Shown: piece after piece, positions 8,867-16,721 of the stretch | How positions within the stretch are numbered: position 1 is the first letter of the stretch | How the letters are laid out: each line of letters opens with the position of its first letter | DNA from: Streptomyces sp. B3I8 | Lineage (GTDB): Bacteria; Actinomycetota; Actinomycetes; Streptomycetales; Streptomycetaceae | Length of the DNA stretch: 64,000 bases | Direction of reading: 5' to 3' | Assembly: GCF_030816915.1 (NCBI RefSeq) | Contig: NZ_JAUSYN010000002.1 | Location: 898,501-962,500 of the forward strand | Program-made: the position numbers and the translations under genes | The notes under the pieces: generated by a model | Seen by the model: the letters and a program-made list of their open reading frames with translations, nothing else | What the model was told of the DNA's origin: nothing | Databases searched by the model: none

Positions 8867-9536
8867 TCAGCGGCCGTCCGGCGCCACGGCCCCCGTGCAG
8901 CGCGCCACGAGGGCGTACCAGCCGGACTCGACGCGCTCCAGCGACATGCCCTCCCGGACGACCAGGTGGTCGACGAGGGCGGTGTCCAGGGAGGCGAGCA
9001 GGAGAGTGGGCGAGCAGGTCGAGGTCGCCGCCCGCCCTCGCCTCACCCAGCAGCAGGCGGAGGTGGCTCAGCCGGAGGCGGTAAGCCCCTACGGTGCGCC
9101 GGCGGCGGCTGTCGGTCTGGGCGGCGAGATAGATGTCGCGGTGCGCCTGCTCGTGGCGCAGAACCGCCGAGCCGAAGGCCCGCAGCCGCTCCACGGCGGG
9201 GGCGCCGGGACCGAGCGGCGGCGGTCCCGTGAGGAACCGCTCCTGCAGGGCCTGTTCGTGCGAGTCGAGCAGGGCCATCATCAGCCCCGCCCGGTCGCCG
9301 AACCGCCGGAACACGGTGCCCTTGCCGACTCCCGCCCCGTTGGCGACGGCCTCCATGGTGAGGTTCTCGGCGCCGCGCAGGGTGACCAGGTCGGCGGCGA
9401 CCTCCAGCAGCCGGGCGCTGTTGCGCACGGCGTCCGCCCGCAACCGGGGTCCCTCGCCCACGGATTCGAGCACCAGGTCCGCCCGTCCGGCGGGGTCGTC
9501 CCACGACGGGCGCGGGGAGGGGAGCGGCTCGGTCAT
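8867..9536 (-). pseudogene. TetR-family regulator, frameshifted in the C-terminal domain
   Basis: The N-terminal part is an intact TetR helix-turn-helix: AARLLxVAADLV, ENLTMEAVANGAGVGKGTVFRRFGDRAGLM. After about 175 codons the frame becomes a low-complexity Arg/Pro/Gly run ending at 8814. Reading one base out of phase from about nt 9001-9006 restores a credible TetR C terminus (LLASLDTALVDHLVVREGMSLERVESGWYALVARCTG...) ending at TGA 8867-8869. The interval length, 670 nt, is 3n+1, consistent with a single inserted base. Start ATG 9536 is before the divergent promoter with three operator copies. It could be a real lesion or a sequencing error. Confidence 0.75.
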
Positions 9537-9565
9537 GAAAAGAGAGTAGCGCTCCGGGAAGACAT

Positions 9566-9662
9566 ACGGACCGGAGTCCGTTAGTACGGATGGACCGCGG
9601 TCCGTTTGACACTCGGACACCGGCCACCTAAGTTGTACAACATTCAACGGACTCTGGTCCGT
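9566..9662. promoter_or_regulatory. Three copies of a TetR-type operator, ACGGACNNNNGTCCGT
   Basis: Three 16-bp inverted repeats lie between the divergent TetR and FMN reductase genes: 9566-9581 (exact), 9590-9605 (one mismatch, ATGGAC for ACGGAC; its core GGACCGCGGTCC is a perfect palindrome) and 9647-9662 (exact). Copies 1 and 2 are 24 bp apart start to start, copies 2 and 3 are 57 bp apart. The placement strongly suggests autoregulation of the TetR gene and control of the reductase; that role is inference. Confidence 0.8.
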
Positions 9663-9700
9663 TTCCCCCCTCCGCTCGCTCTACCTGGGAGTTTCTCACC

Positions 9701-10261
9701 ATGTCCGTTCGCATCCTCGCCCTGGTCGGCAGCCTCCGCGCCGGTTCCCACAACCGTCAGCTCGCCGAGGCCGCCGCGAAGCACGCCCCCGAGGGCGTCG
9801 AGGTGAGCATCTTCGAGGGCCTGGCCGACATCCCCTTCTACAACGAGGACATCGACGTGGAAGGTTCGGCGCCCGAGGCCGCCGTCGCCCTGCGCACGGC
9901 GATCGCCCAGGCGGACGGCCTGCTTCTGTTCTCGCCCGAGTACAACGGCACCATCCCGGCCGTGCTGAAGAACGCGATCGACTGGGCCTCCCGCCCGATG
10001 GGCACCGGTGCCGTCGCGGGCAAGCCGGTCGCCGTGGTCGGCACCGCGTACGGCCAGTACGGCGGGGTGTGGGCGCAGGACGAGACCCGCAAGGCGGTCG
10101 GCATCGCCGGCGGCAAGGTCGTGGAGGAGGCCAAGCTCTCCATCCCTTCCTCCGTGATCCGCTTCGCCGAGCTGCACCCGGCCGACGACGCCGAGGTCGT
10201 CGAGGGCCTGGGCAAGGTCGTCGACCAGCTCGTCGCGCAGTCCGGCGCCGCGGCCGCCTGA
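9701..10261 (+). CDS. NADPH-dependent FMN reductase
   Basis: A 186-aa flavodoxin-like reductase of the FMN_red family (chromate/azo/quinone reductase relatives). The phosphate-binding segment VGSLRAGSHNRQLAEAA is at residues 9-25, LLFSPEYNGTIPAVLKNAIDWAS near 75-98 is the family signature, and GTAYGQYGG follows near 115. Such enzymes reduce FMN or quinones with NAD(P)H and often protect against electrophiles or redox-active compounds. The ATG at 9701 has GGGAG upstream. It is transcribed divergently from the frameshifted TetR gene over three operators, so it is the likely main target. Confidence 0.92.
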   Translation: MSVRILALVGSLRAGSHNRQLAEAAAKHAPEGVEVSIFEGLADIPFYNEDIDVEGSAPEAAVALRTAIAQADGLLLFSPEYNGTIPAVLKNAIDWASRPMGTGAVAGKPVAVVGTAYGQYGGVWAQDETRKAVGIAGGKVVEEAKLSIPSSVIRFAELHPADDAEVVEGLGKVVDQLVAQSGAAAA

Positions 10262-10325
10262 GCCCCCGCCTCCGTCTCTGCGGGGCCCACGGGCGCGGCA
10301 CCGCGGACACACGGCAGGAACCGTG

Positions 10326-10373
10326 ACACGGCGGTGGGCCGGGACCCTTCGAGGTCCCGGCCCACCGCCGTGT
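10326..10373. terminator. Bidirectional hairpin terminator
   Basis: A perfect 21-bp stem with a 6-nt loop (CTTCGA) sits between the convergent FMN reductase (ends 10261) and the YbaK-like gene (ends 10397). Its arms start ACACGGCGGTGGG and end CCCACCGCCGTGT. Confidence 0.85.
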
Positions 10374-10396
10374 GCGTACGCGTGGCCGGCGAAGGC

Positions 10397-10960
10397 TCAG
10401 CCGGCCGCGACGCCCAGCCCCTCCAGCACCACGGCGTTCGGCAGCTCCGCGAACGCCTTGCCGGGCAGCAGCAGCTTGCCGCGCCGTCGGCCACTGCCGA
10501 CCAGGACGTACGGCAGGTCGACGACGGCCGCGTCCACGAGGAGCGGCCAGTCGCCCGGCAGGCCGACGGGCGTGATGCCGCCGTACTCCATGCCGGTCTC
10601 CCCCGTCGCCGTCTCCATCGGCGCGAACGACGCCTTGCGGACGCCGAGCTGCCTGCGCACCACACCGTTGACGTCGACACGGGTGGTGGAGAGGACGACG
10701 CACGCGGCGAGCGTGGTCCCACCGCCGCGCCGGCCCGCGACGACGACGCAGTTCGCGGACCGCTCCAGCAGCTCCTGGCCGTAGTGCTGGACGAAGGTCA
10801 CGGTGTCGGCCCACTCGGGGTCGGTGTCCACGTACACGAGCTGGTCGGCGGGTACGGCGCCCGCCCAGTGGCGTACGGCGTCGGCGACCGGGCCGACCAG
10901 CGTGTCGAGACACTCGGGGGCGGGGAGGGCGGAGTCGAAGTGTCCGAGAGGAGCGCGCAT
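10397..10960 (-). CDS. YbaK/EbsC-type aminoacyl-tRNA deacylase
   Basis: A 187-aa protein with the YbaK / ProRS-INS editing fold, which hydrolyses mischarged aminoacyl-tRNAs (for example Cys- or Ala-tRNA(Pro)). Signatures are TVTFVQHYG, CVVVAGRRGG, the RVDVNGVVRRQLGVRKASFAP stretch with the catalytic Lys region, and MEYGGITPVGLPGDWPLLVDAAV typical of this family. It is followed on the same strand by an XRE-cupin gene further right and ends against a shared terminator. Confidence 0.88.
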   Translation of the reverse strand: MRAPLGHFDSALPAPECLDTLVGPVADAVRHWAGAVPADQLVYVDTDPEWADTVTFVQHYGQELLERSANCVVVAGRRGGGTTLAACVVLSTTRVDVNGVVRRQLGVRKASFAPMETATGETGMEYGGITPVGLPGDWPLLVDAAVVDLPYVLVGSGRRRGKLLLPGKAFAELPNAVVLEGLGVAAG

Positions 10961-10995
10961 GGCGGCACGGTAACAGCCGTGAGTGGGGGCCGTGT

Positions 10996-11568
10996 TCAGC
11001 GGACCGGGGGCACCGAGACCGTCATCACCATCTCCATGGGCTCCTCGCCGTCGTTGCCGTAGCTGTGCGGGAGGTGCGCCTCGAAGGACGCGCTCGCGCC
11101 CGTCGGCACGCGGTGTTCCTCACCGTCCACGGTGAGCGTCAGCCGTCCACCGGTGACGTGCAGGATCTCGACCGTGCCCACGGGGTGCGGGTCGGAGGGG
11201 CGGTGCTCCCCCGGCATCAGTCGCCAGTCCCACATCTCCAGCGGCCCGGGCGCCTCCGTGCCGGCCAGCAGCCTGCCGTGGCCGCCCGCCTCGCTGTGCC
11301 ACATCCGCACGGCCTGGTCGGCGGGGACGACACGGACACGGGGGCCCTGCTCGTAGTCGAGGAGGGTGGGGAGGCTGACGCCGAGCGCGTCGCCGATCTT
11401 GACGACCGTGCCGAGGCTGGGGTTGGTGCGGGCCTGCTCGATCTGGATGAGCATGCCCCGGCTGACTCCCGCACGGGCGGCGAGCGTCTCGAGCGTGAAC
11501 CCCCGCTCGGCGCGCCAGCGTCTGACGTTGCGCGCGAGGGACTGGGTCAGCAGATCGAGGTCCGACAC
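10996..11568 (-). CDS. XRE-family regulator with C-terminal cupin domain
   Basis: A 190-aa regulator. The N-terminal helix-turn-helix (residues about 15-65: RGFTLETLAARAGVSRGMLIQIEQ and NPSLGTVVKIGDALGV) is followed by a cupin_2 fold (HPVGTVEILHVTGGRLTLTVDGEEHRVPTGASASFEAHLPHSYGN). This SutR/PuuR-like arrangement usually senses a small molecule in the cupin pocket. The GTG at 11568 opens the domain with a short leader (SDLDLLTQSLARNVRRWR). The target is not evident. It lies 35 nt beyond the YbaK start, same strand. Confidence 0.9.
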   Translation of the reverse strand: MSDLDLLTQSLARNVRRWRAERGFTLETLAARAGVSRGMLIQIEQARTNPSLGTVVKIGDALGVSLPTLLDYEQGPRVRVVPADQAVRMWHSEAGGHGRLLAGTEAPGPLEMWDWRLMPGEHRPSDPHPVGTVEILHVTGGRLTLTVDGEEHRVPTGASASFEAHLPHSYGNDGEEPMEMVMTVSVPPVR

Positions 11569-11807
11569 GTTCCGCCCCGCACTCCGTTCGCTCGACCGTT
11601 CCGTCGTTCCGCCGTTCCGTCCGCGTCGGCGCCACCGGCGCACAGGACGCGGCTCGCGACGGCGGATCACCGTCGACCGCACCCTATCGTCCGCCCCACC
11701 GCGCCCGGGGGGCCCGCCGCGTCCGCGAAGCAAGCCCGCCGCGTCCGGGGCGCCCGCGATGTCCGCGGAGCCCACCATGTCCGTCGGCCCGGCCCGGTCG
11801 GGCCCGG

Positions 11808-12524
11808 TCAGGCCTCGGCCTCGGCCTCCAGTGCGGACAGTGCCAGCAACTGCTCCGGGGTGATCCCATCGGGGATCGGCACCGGCGGGGGCGTGCGCAG
11901 CGGCGGCTGCCAGCCCTCCTCGGGCGTCCAGCGCCGCACCACCCGGGCGGGGGCGCCCGCCACCACCGCGTGGTCGGGCACGACACCCCGTACGATCGCG
12001 CCGGCCGCCACCACCACGTTCCGGCCGATCCGGGCACCCGGCAGGATCACCGCGCCGGTGCCGATCCAGCAGCCGGGCCCGATCGACACGGGCTCCATGC
12101 GCGGCCATTGCTTGCCGATGGGCTGGTGCGGGTCGTCGTAGGAGTGGTTGGTGGACGTCACGTAGACGTAGGGGCCGAAGTAGCAGTCGCTGCCGATGGT
12201 CACCGTGGTGTCGGCGATGACATGGCTGCCGCGGCCGAGGACGACGCCGTCGCCGATACGCAGGATGGGGTCGGGGCCGAGGTCGAGGTCGGGCATCAGC
12301 CCGGCGGTCAGGGTGACCTGTTCGCCGACGATGCAGTAGGCGCCGAGGCGGATCCAGGGCTCGCCGAAGACCGTGCCCAGCGGGAAGGCGAGTCTGGTGC
12401 CCGTGCCCAGCGCACCGAAGCGGAACCGGCCGGGGCGCTCCGCGGTGACGGAGCCGGTGCGCTGTGCCCAGGCCCAGCCCGCGTGGACGGCGCGCTGCGC
12501 GAGGCGGCCGGTCCAGGACGCCAT
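11808..12524 (-). CDS. Hexapeptide-repeat acyltransferase (LbH domain)
   Basis: A 238-aa left-handed beta-helix protein. Hexapeptide repeats run from about residue 65 to 180, including GRGSHVIADTTVTIGSDC, a YVTSTNHSYDDPHQPIG insertion with the likely catalytic His, and IGTGAVILPGARIGRNVVVAAGAIV. This resembles maltose/galactoside-type O-acetyltransferases; the acceptor is unknown. The ATG at 12524 is preferred because AGAGGA lies 6 nt upstream; an ATG 21 nt earlier (12545) is possible but poorly preceded. It is divergent from the gamma carbonic anhydrase-like gene. Confidence 0.85.
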   Translation of the reverse strand: MASWTGRLAQRAVHAGWAWAQRTGSVTAERPGRFRFGALGTGTRLAFPLGTVFGEPWIRLGAYCIVGEQVTLTAGLMPDLDLGPDPILRIGDGVVLGRGSHVIADTTVTIGSDCYFGPYVYVTSTNHSYDDPHQPIGKQWPRMEPVSIGPGCWIGTGAVILPGARIGRNVVVAAGAIVRGVVPDHAVVAGAPARVVRRWTPEEGWQPPLRTPPPVPIPDGITPEQLLALSALEAEAEA

Positions 12525-12670
12525 CGTGTTCCTCTTGCTGGGCATCCGCTCACGGTACTCAGCACGGGCCGGGCGCACGGCACCGTGCAACTGTGATCTT
12601 CACCCCAGGGGACGGGCCGGGAATGGCGTACGGTGCCGGATGACCGACGGCCGGGAGCGAGGAGACGGTG

Positions 12671-13195
12671 ATGACGGACGGCGCGCTGATCAGGGGAATC
12701 GGGGGCAAGGAGCCGAGGCTGGGCGAGGGGGTGTTCGTCGCGCCGACGGCCGTGGTGCTCGGTGACGTGACGCTGGGGGCGGGCGCGAGCGTCTGGTACG
12801 GGGCGGTGCTGCGGGCCGACGTGGAGGGCATAGCGGTCGGCGCGCTGAGCAACGTGCAGGACAACTGCACCCTCCACGCCGATCCGGGTTTCCCGGTGTC
12901 CATCGGCGAGCGGGTCTCCCTCGGGCACAACGCGGTGGTACACGGGGCGACCGTGGAGGACGACTGTCTGATCGGCATGGGCGCCACCGTGCTCAACGGC
13001 GCGGTGATCGGGACGGGTTCGCTGGTCGCCGCGCAGGCGCTGGTCCCGCAGGGGATGCGGGTGCCGCCGGGTTCGCTGGTGGCGGGGGTGCCGGCCAAGG
13101 TGAAGCGGCCGTTGACGGAGGAGGAGCGGGAGGTCGTGACACTGAACGCCACGATGTACGGGGACCTGGCGAAGACCCACGGCGAGGCGGGCTGA
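12671..13195 (+). CDS. Gamma carbonic anhydrase family protein
   Basis: A 174-aa left-handed beta-helix protein of the gamma-CA / PaaY / YrdA family. The zinc-ligand histidines are in the expected context: NCTLHADPG, then SLGHNAVVHGATVEDDCLIGMGATVLNG. Many members bind metal but their carbonic anhydrase activity is unproven. The ATG at 12671 has AGGAG 6 nt upstream; the overlapping GTG at 12668 is too close. It converges with the DedA gene 64 nt downstream, separated by a run of ten G residues. Confidence 0.88.
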   Translation: MTDGALIRGIGGKEPRLGEGVFVAPTAVVLGDVTLGAGASVWYGAVLRADVEGIAVGALSNVQDNCTLHADPGFPVSIGERVSLGHNAVVHGATVEDDCLIGMGATVLNGAVIGTGSLVAAQALVPQGMRVPPGSLVAGVPAKVKRPLTEEEREVVTLNATMYGDLAKTHGEAG

Positions 13196-13259
13196 CGGGA
13201 GCCCCCGCCGCCCCCGCCTCGAACCACCCCGCGGGGGGGGGGAGCGGTCGGGGGAACGG

Positions 13260-13913
13260 TCAGTCGGTGGCCGGGACCGGCTCCGGCTCCTCCGCCCCGG
13301 CCCGGTCCGCCGTCGCTTTCGCCGCGCGCCGCTTGACGATCAGCATGGACGCGACGCCCACCAGCGCGGCGGCGGCCAGGCCCAGGTAGGAGAACCGCTT
13401 GAGCCAGTCCTCGGCGACCACGCCGACGTAGTAGATCACCGCGGTCGTGCCGCCCGCCCAGACGATGCCGCCCAGCAGGTTGGCGATCAGGAACTTCCAG
13501 TAGGGCATGTGCAGCACCCCGGCCAGCGGGCCCGCGAAGATGCGCAGCAGGGCGATGAACCGGCCGACGAAGACCGCCCACATGCCCCACTTCTGGAACG
13601 ACCGCTCCGCCGTGGCGACATGTCCCTCGCCGAAGTGCCGGGGGAACTTCTTCCCGAGCCAGGCGAGCAGTGGCCGGCCGCCCTTGCGGCCGATCGCGTA
13701 GCCGATGGAGTCGCCCACGACGGCGCCGGCGGTCGCGCAGGCGCCCAGGATCACGGGGTTGATCTCGCCGTTCTGGGAGGAGAGCAGCGCCGCCGAGACG
13801 AGGACGATCTCGCCGGGCAGCGGAATGCCGAGGCTCTCCAGGCCGATGACCAGGGCCACCAGCGCGTAGATACTGGCCGCCGGCACCGTCTCCAGCCACT
13901 CCTGGACGTGCAC
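13260..13913 (-). CDS. DedA family membrane protein
   Basis: A 217-aa integral membrane protein of the DedA/SNARE-associated superfamily, whose members act in lipid (undecaprenyl phosphate or phospholipid) flipping and envelope homeostasis. Family segments are ESLGIPLPGEIVLVSAALL near the start, GDSIGYAIGRKGGRPLL, the acidic/basic FVGRFIALLRIFAGPLAGVLHM motif, and C-terminal helices. The GTG at 13913 has GGGAGG 6 nt upstream. Confidence 0.92.
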   Translation of the reverse strand: MHVQEWLETVPAASIYALVALVIGLESLGIPLPGEIVLVSAALLSSQNGEINPVILGACATAGAVVGDSIGYAIGRKGGRPLLAWLGKKFPRHFGEGHVATAERSFQKWGMWAVFVGRFIALLRIFAGPLAGVLHMPYWKFLIANLLGGIVWAGGTTAVIYYVGVVAEDWLKRFSYLGLAAAALVGVASMLIVKRRAAKATADRAGAEEPEPVPATD

Positions 13914-14244
13914 GCCGGACCTCCCGTTCCTCTGTTGCCTGAAGCCGTCCCCTGAAGTCGCGCCCACCGCATCCGCCCGGTCCGGGCACAATCCCCCTGC
14001 CGCCGTGCGGGCGCACACGGGAAGCCTACCGGTTCGGCGTTCGAACCGTAGGTCGCGGCGGTCACGCGGGCAGGGTCCGGCGCCCGGCCGCGCTCGCGCG
14101 CCCTCGGATGCGCCGATGGCACCCGGGCGCCCTCCCGCCCGTCAAACGGACGTCGCCAAGTCCCCTCGTACGCGGGCCCGTTGGGACCCGACGGATGGGG
14201 AAGGGATCAACCGGCCGGGCCGGCCCGGTGTCGTACGCGGCCGT
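13914..14244. other. Gene-free intergenic stretch
   Basis: Between the DedA start and the 14-bp repeat tract I see no coding frame with family similarity or good codon pattern. It presumably carries the DedA promoter; no element can be assigned with confidence. Confidence 0.5.
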
Positions 14245-14325
14245 ACCACGTCGGACTCACCACGTCGGACTCACCACGTCGGACCCGCCACGTCGGACCC
14301 GCCACGTCGGACTCACTACGTCGGA
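14245..14325 (+). repeat. 14-bp tandem repeat, six copies (ACCACGTCGGACTC)
   Basis: Copies begin at 14245, 14259, 14273, 14287, 14301 and 14315 (the last 11 nt only). The invariant core is CACGTCGGA (TACGTCGGA in the last copy); the variable part alternates CTC/CCC. The array ends directly before the GGAAGGA ribosome binding site of the CHAP gene, so it lies in the promoter or 5' leader. Confidence 0.9.
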
Positions 14326-14338
14326 AGGAACCGTCTCC

Positions 14339-14914
14339 ATGCAGTGGCGCACGTCGAGGAAGTGGTCGTGTCTTCTGGTGGCCGGGGTGGCCGCCGCGCT
14401 GACGCTCGGCGCGCCGGGCCCCGCCGAGGGTGCCGCGTCCGCCTCCGTGACCGGGGCCGGGGCGGCCGGCCCGCCCGGCGTGCGGCCGGTGCGGGGCGCC
14501 GCGACCGCCGCCCGCGGGCTCGACCCGAGCGCCTATCCGTGGCGGGGCGACGGGCGGACGTGGGAGGCCGACGGGCACGGGTATTACGTGCGCTCGTGCG
14601 CCTCCTTCGCGGCCTGGGCGGTCCGGGCCGACGGACGTCCCCGGCGCCACTCCCCCGACTTCCTCGGCGACGCCCGCTCCTGGCGTGGCGCCACCACGGT
14701 CCGGGCGCCCCGCGCCGGGGACATCGCCCAGTGGGACCCCGGCGCGGGCGGCGCGGGCCGCCAGGGGCACGTGGCGTACGTCGCCGCCACCGACGGAGCG
14801 CGGGTCACGCTGTACGAGTACAACTTCCGCAGCGCCACGAACGGCCACCGCCCGCAGGCCCTGAACGTCCGCACCGTCCCGGCCCGGAACCCCAGCCGCT
14901 ATCTGCGGTTCTGA
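14339..14914 (+). CDS. Secreted CHAP-domain protein (predicted amidase)
   Basis: A 191-aa protein with an N-terminal Sec signal (MQWRTSRKWSCLLVAGVAAAL..., likely cleaved after AEGAASA). The mature part has a CHAP/NlpC-like cysteine peptidase core: YYVRSCASFAAWAVR with the candidate catalytic Cys, AGDIAQWDPGAGGAGRQGHVAYVAA with the candidate His, and TLYEYNFR. CHAP proteins usually cut peptidoglycan peptides. The ATG at 14339 is 9 nt after GGAAGGA, which abuts the tandem repeat. Confidence 0.85.
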   Translation: MQWRTSRKWSCLLVAGVAAALTLGAPGPAEGAASASVTGAGAAGPPGVRPVRGAATAARGLDPSAYPWRGDGRTWEADGHGYYVRSCASFAAWAVRADGRPRRHSPDFLGDARSWRGATTVRAPRAGDIAQWDPGAGGAGRQGHVAYVAATDGARVTLYEYNFRSATNGHRPQALNVRTVPARNPSRYLRF

Positions 14915-14933
14915 GGCACCGGGCGCGGCGGGG

Positions 14934-15386
14934 TCAGCCGTTGGGGCGGAGGGTCCAGACCACTGTCATCTCGCCGGTGACGGCACCGTCCGCCCGCCGC
15001 AGCGCGACGGAGACCGGGAACTCGGGGCGGCGGCCGGCGTCCAGCTCGGCGACGACCTCGGCCGCGGGCCTGCCGAGCGTGGCGGTGGCGGTGACCCGGC
15101 CCATCGCGAGCTTGCGGTAGGCGATCTCGGCGCCGACGGCGAGCGGCACGGCTCGCGAGAGCTGGTCCCCGAAGGCGGCCAGCACGACGGCCCCGCTCGC
15201 CGACTCGCCCAGCGTGAACATGGCTCCGGCGTGCGGCCCGCCGACGTGGTTGTGGAAGTCGCTCTGGTCCGGGAGGGCCACCACGGCCTTCTCCGGGGAG
15301 GTTTCCAGGAACTCCAGTTGGAGGGTCCTGGCCATCGGCACGGTCGCGGCGAGCATCTCGCCGACAGACATCTGGTCTGCGCTCAT
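14934..15386 (-). CDS. DUF4442 hotdog-fold protein
   Basis: A 150-aa protein with a thioesterase-like hotdog fold. Visible family segments are FLETSPEKAVVALPDQSDFHNHVGGPHAGAMFTLGESASGAVVL and the AEIAYRKLAMGRVTATA strand. DUF4442 members are probably acyl-CoA thioesterases or related, but no substrate is indicated. It converges on the CHAP gene with a 19-nt gap. Confidence 0.85.
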   Translation of the reverse strand: MSADQMSVGEMLAATVPMARTLQLEFLETSPEKAVVALPDQSDFHNHVGGPHAGAMFTLGESASGAVVLAAFGDQLSRAVPLAVGAEIAYRKLAMGRVTATATLGRPAAEVVAELDAGRRPEFPVSVALRRADGAVTGEMTVVWTLRPNG

Positions 15387-15506
15387 GCCGTCATGTTACC
15401 CGTGAGTAGACACGGGGGGCCAGCCCCCGCCGGGCGCGGATCCGGTACGGGGCTGACGAAGGGAAGTGACCGAAACGTGTCATGGGCAGCACTAGGGTGG
15501 CTGGCC

Positions 15507-16601
15507 ATGTGGCCAGGACAGCAGCCGCCCGGGGGCGAGCAGAACCCGCAGGACCAGAACCAGAACCCGAACCCGTACACCCAGCCGGGATACCAACAGC
15601 CGGGATATCAGCAGCCGGGGTACCAGCAGCCGAACCCGTACGCCCAGCCCGGGTACCCGCCGCAGGCCCCCAACCCCTACGCGCAGCCGACGCACCCGGG
15701 GCAGTCGGGGCAGCCGGGCCAGCCGCAGTGGGGGGCTCCCACCCCTCCCGGCGAGTTCCCGGCGCCGGGAGGCGGCGGTACGGGAGGCGGCGCGGGCGGC
15801 GGCGGGAACCGTACGAAGATCGTGGCGATCGTCGCGGCCTGTGCCGTGGTCGTGGCGGCCGCCGTGACCGGGATCGTCGTGCTGAGCGGCGGCGACAAGG
15901 ACGACTCCGCGGACGGCAAGGACGGGAAGAAGGCGCCCTCCCGTACGTCGCCCGCGCCGGACAGGTCGGGCGGGGCGGTGGACAACCCCCGCTCCGGCGG
16001 CGAGGAGAAGGCCACCGTCAAGGGCTGGAAGGTCGACGTCAACCCCAAGTGGGGCGTCGCCTTCGACGTGCCGGCGGACTGGGAAGTCAAGTCCCCCAGC
16101 TACGTCAGCGGCTTCGAGGACGAGAAGGGGCAGCCGTACATGGTGATGTCGGCTCCCTCGGTCCTCAAGGAGGAGTGGTGCACCACCGACGAGGACAAGG
16201 ACGGCCGCACCGAGAGCACCTCACTCGCCGCAACGGGCGTCAAGGGCGCCAACGGTGCCAAGAACACCGACGAGGTCGCGGTGAACACGTCGACGAACTG
16301 GGTCTACGCCGGTTACACCCAGCCCGACGAGAAGAGCATCTCCCACGACGAGCCGAAGCCGTACACGACCGCTTCCGGGATCAAGGGCAGCTACACCTGG
16401 GCCCGTTCCAAGGACACGCCCGCCAAGGGCAAGTGCGCGACCGACGGCAAGGCCATCAGCTTCGGCTTCAAGAACTCCAACGACGACTTCGTCTCCTGGA
16501 CCTTCTACGGCGCCACCGGCGTGGATGAGGAGGTGTCCGAGGACACGATCATGAAGATCCTCAGCACGGTGCGCCTGCACGGCCGGCCGACGAATTCCTG
16601 A
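15507..16601 (+). CDS. GYQQP-repeat, single-pass membrane protein of unknown function
   Basis: A 364-aa protein. Residues 1-95 are Pro/Gln/Asn/Gly-rich with repeats GYQQP (three in a row) and PNPYAQPG; a Gly-rich linker leads to one membrane segment (KIVAIVAACAVVVAAAVTGIVVL) near residues 110-132, followed by an acidic linker and an extracellular domain (VKGWKVDVNPKWGVAFDVPADWEV...). A cysteine pair (EEWCTTDEDKDG and KGKCATDGKA) is probably disulphide-bonded outside. This architecture is frequent in streptomycetes; function is unknown. ATG 15507 follows AGGGTGG. Confidence 0.8.
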   Translation: MWPGQQPPGGEQNPQDQNQNPNPYTQPGYQQPGYQQPGYQQPNPYAQPGYPPQAPNPYAQPTHPGQSGQPGQPQWGAPTPPGEFPAPGGGGTGGGAGGGGNRTKIVAIVAACAVVVAAAVTGIVVLSGGDKDDSADGKDGKKAPSRTSPAPDRSGGAVDNPRSGGEEKATVKGWKVDVNPKWGVAFDVPADWEVKSPSYVSGFEDEKGQPYMVMSAPSVLKEEWCTTDEDKDGRTESTSLAATGVKGANGAKNTDEVAVNTSTNWVYAGYTQPDEKSISHDEPKPYTTASGIKGSYTWARSKDTPAKGKCATDGKAISFGFKNSNDDFVSWTFYGATGVDEEVSEDTIMKILSTVRLHGRPTNS

Positions 16602-16721
16602 CCGCGCGGTCCCCGGCCCGCGCCGGGGGCCCACGGCCCGCCCCTGTCCCCGTCCCTTCCCCACCGACGGCGGCGGGGCGACGGTTTGGCATCCGGCCCC
16701 CGCGGCGGCGATAGTCGGCCG

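Noticed and set aside
13236..13250. Run of ten G residues between carbonic anhydrase and DedA genes as a sign of a sequencing error
   Set aside because: It is intergenic and does not disturb either frame; no conclusion possible.
15560..15650. GYQQP repeats as a DNA repeat element
   Set aside because: The repetition follows from the protein's low-complexity Pro/Gln region and stays in frame, so it is described with the gene.
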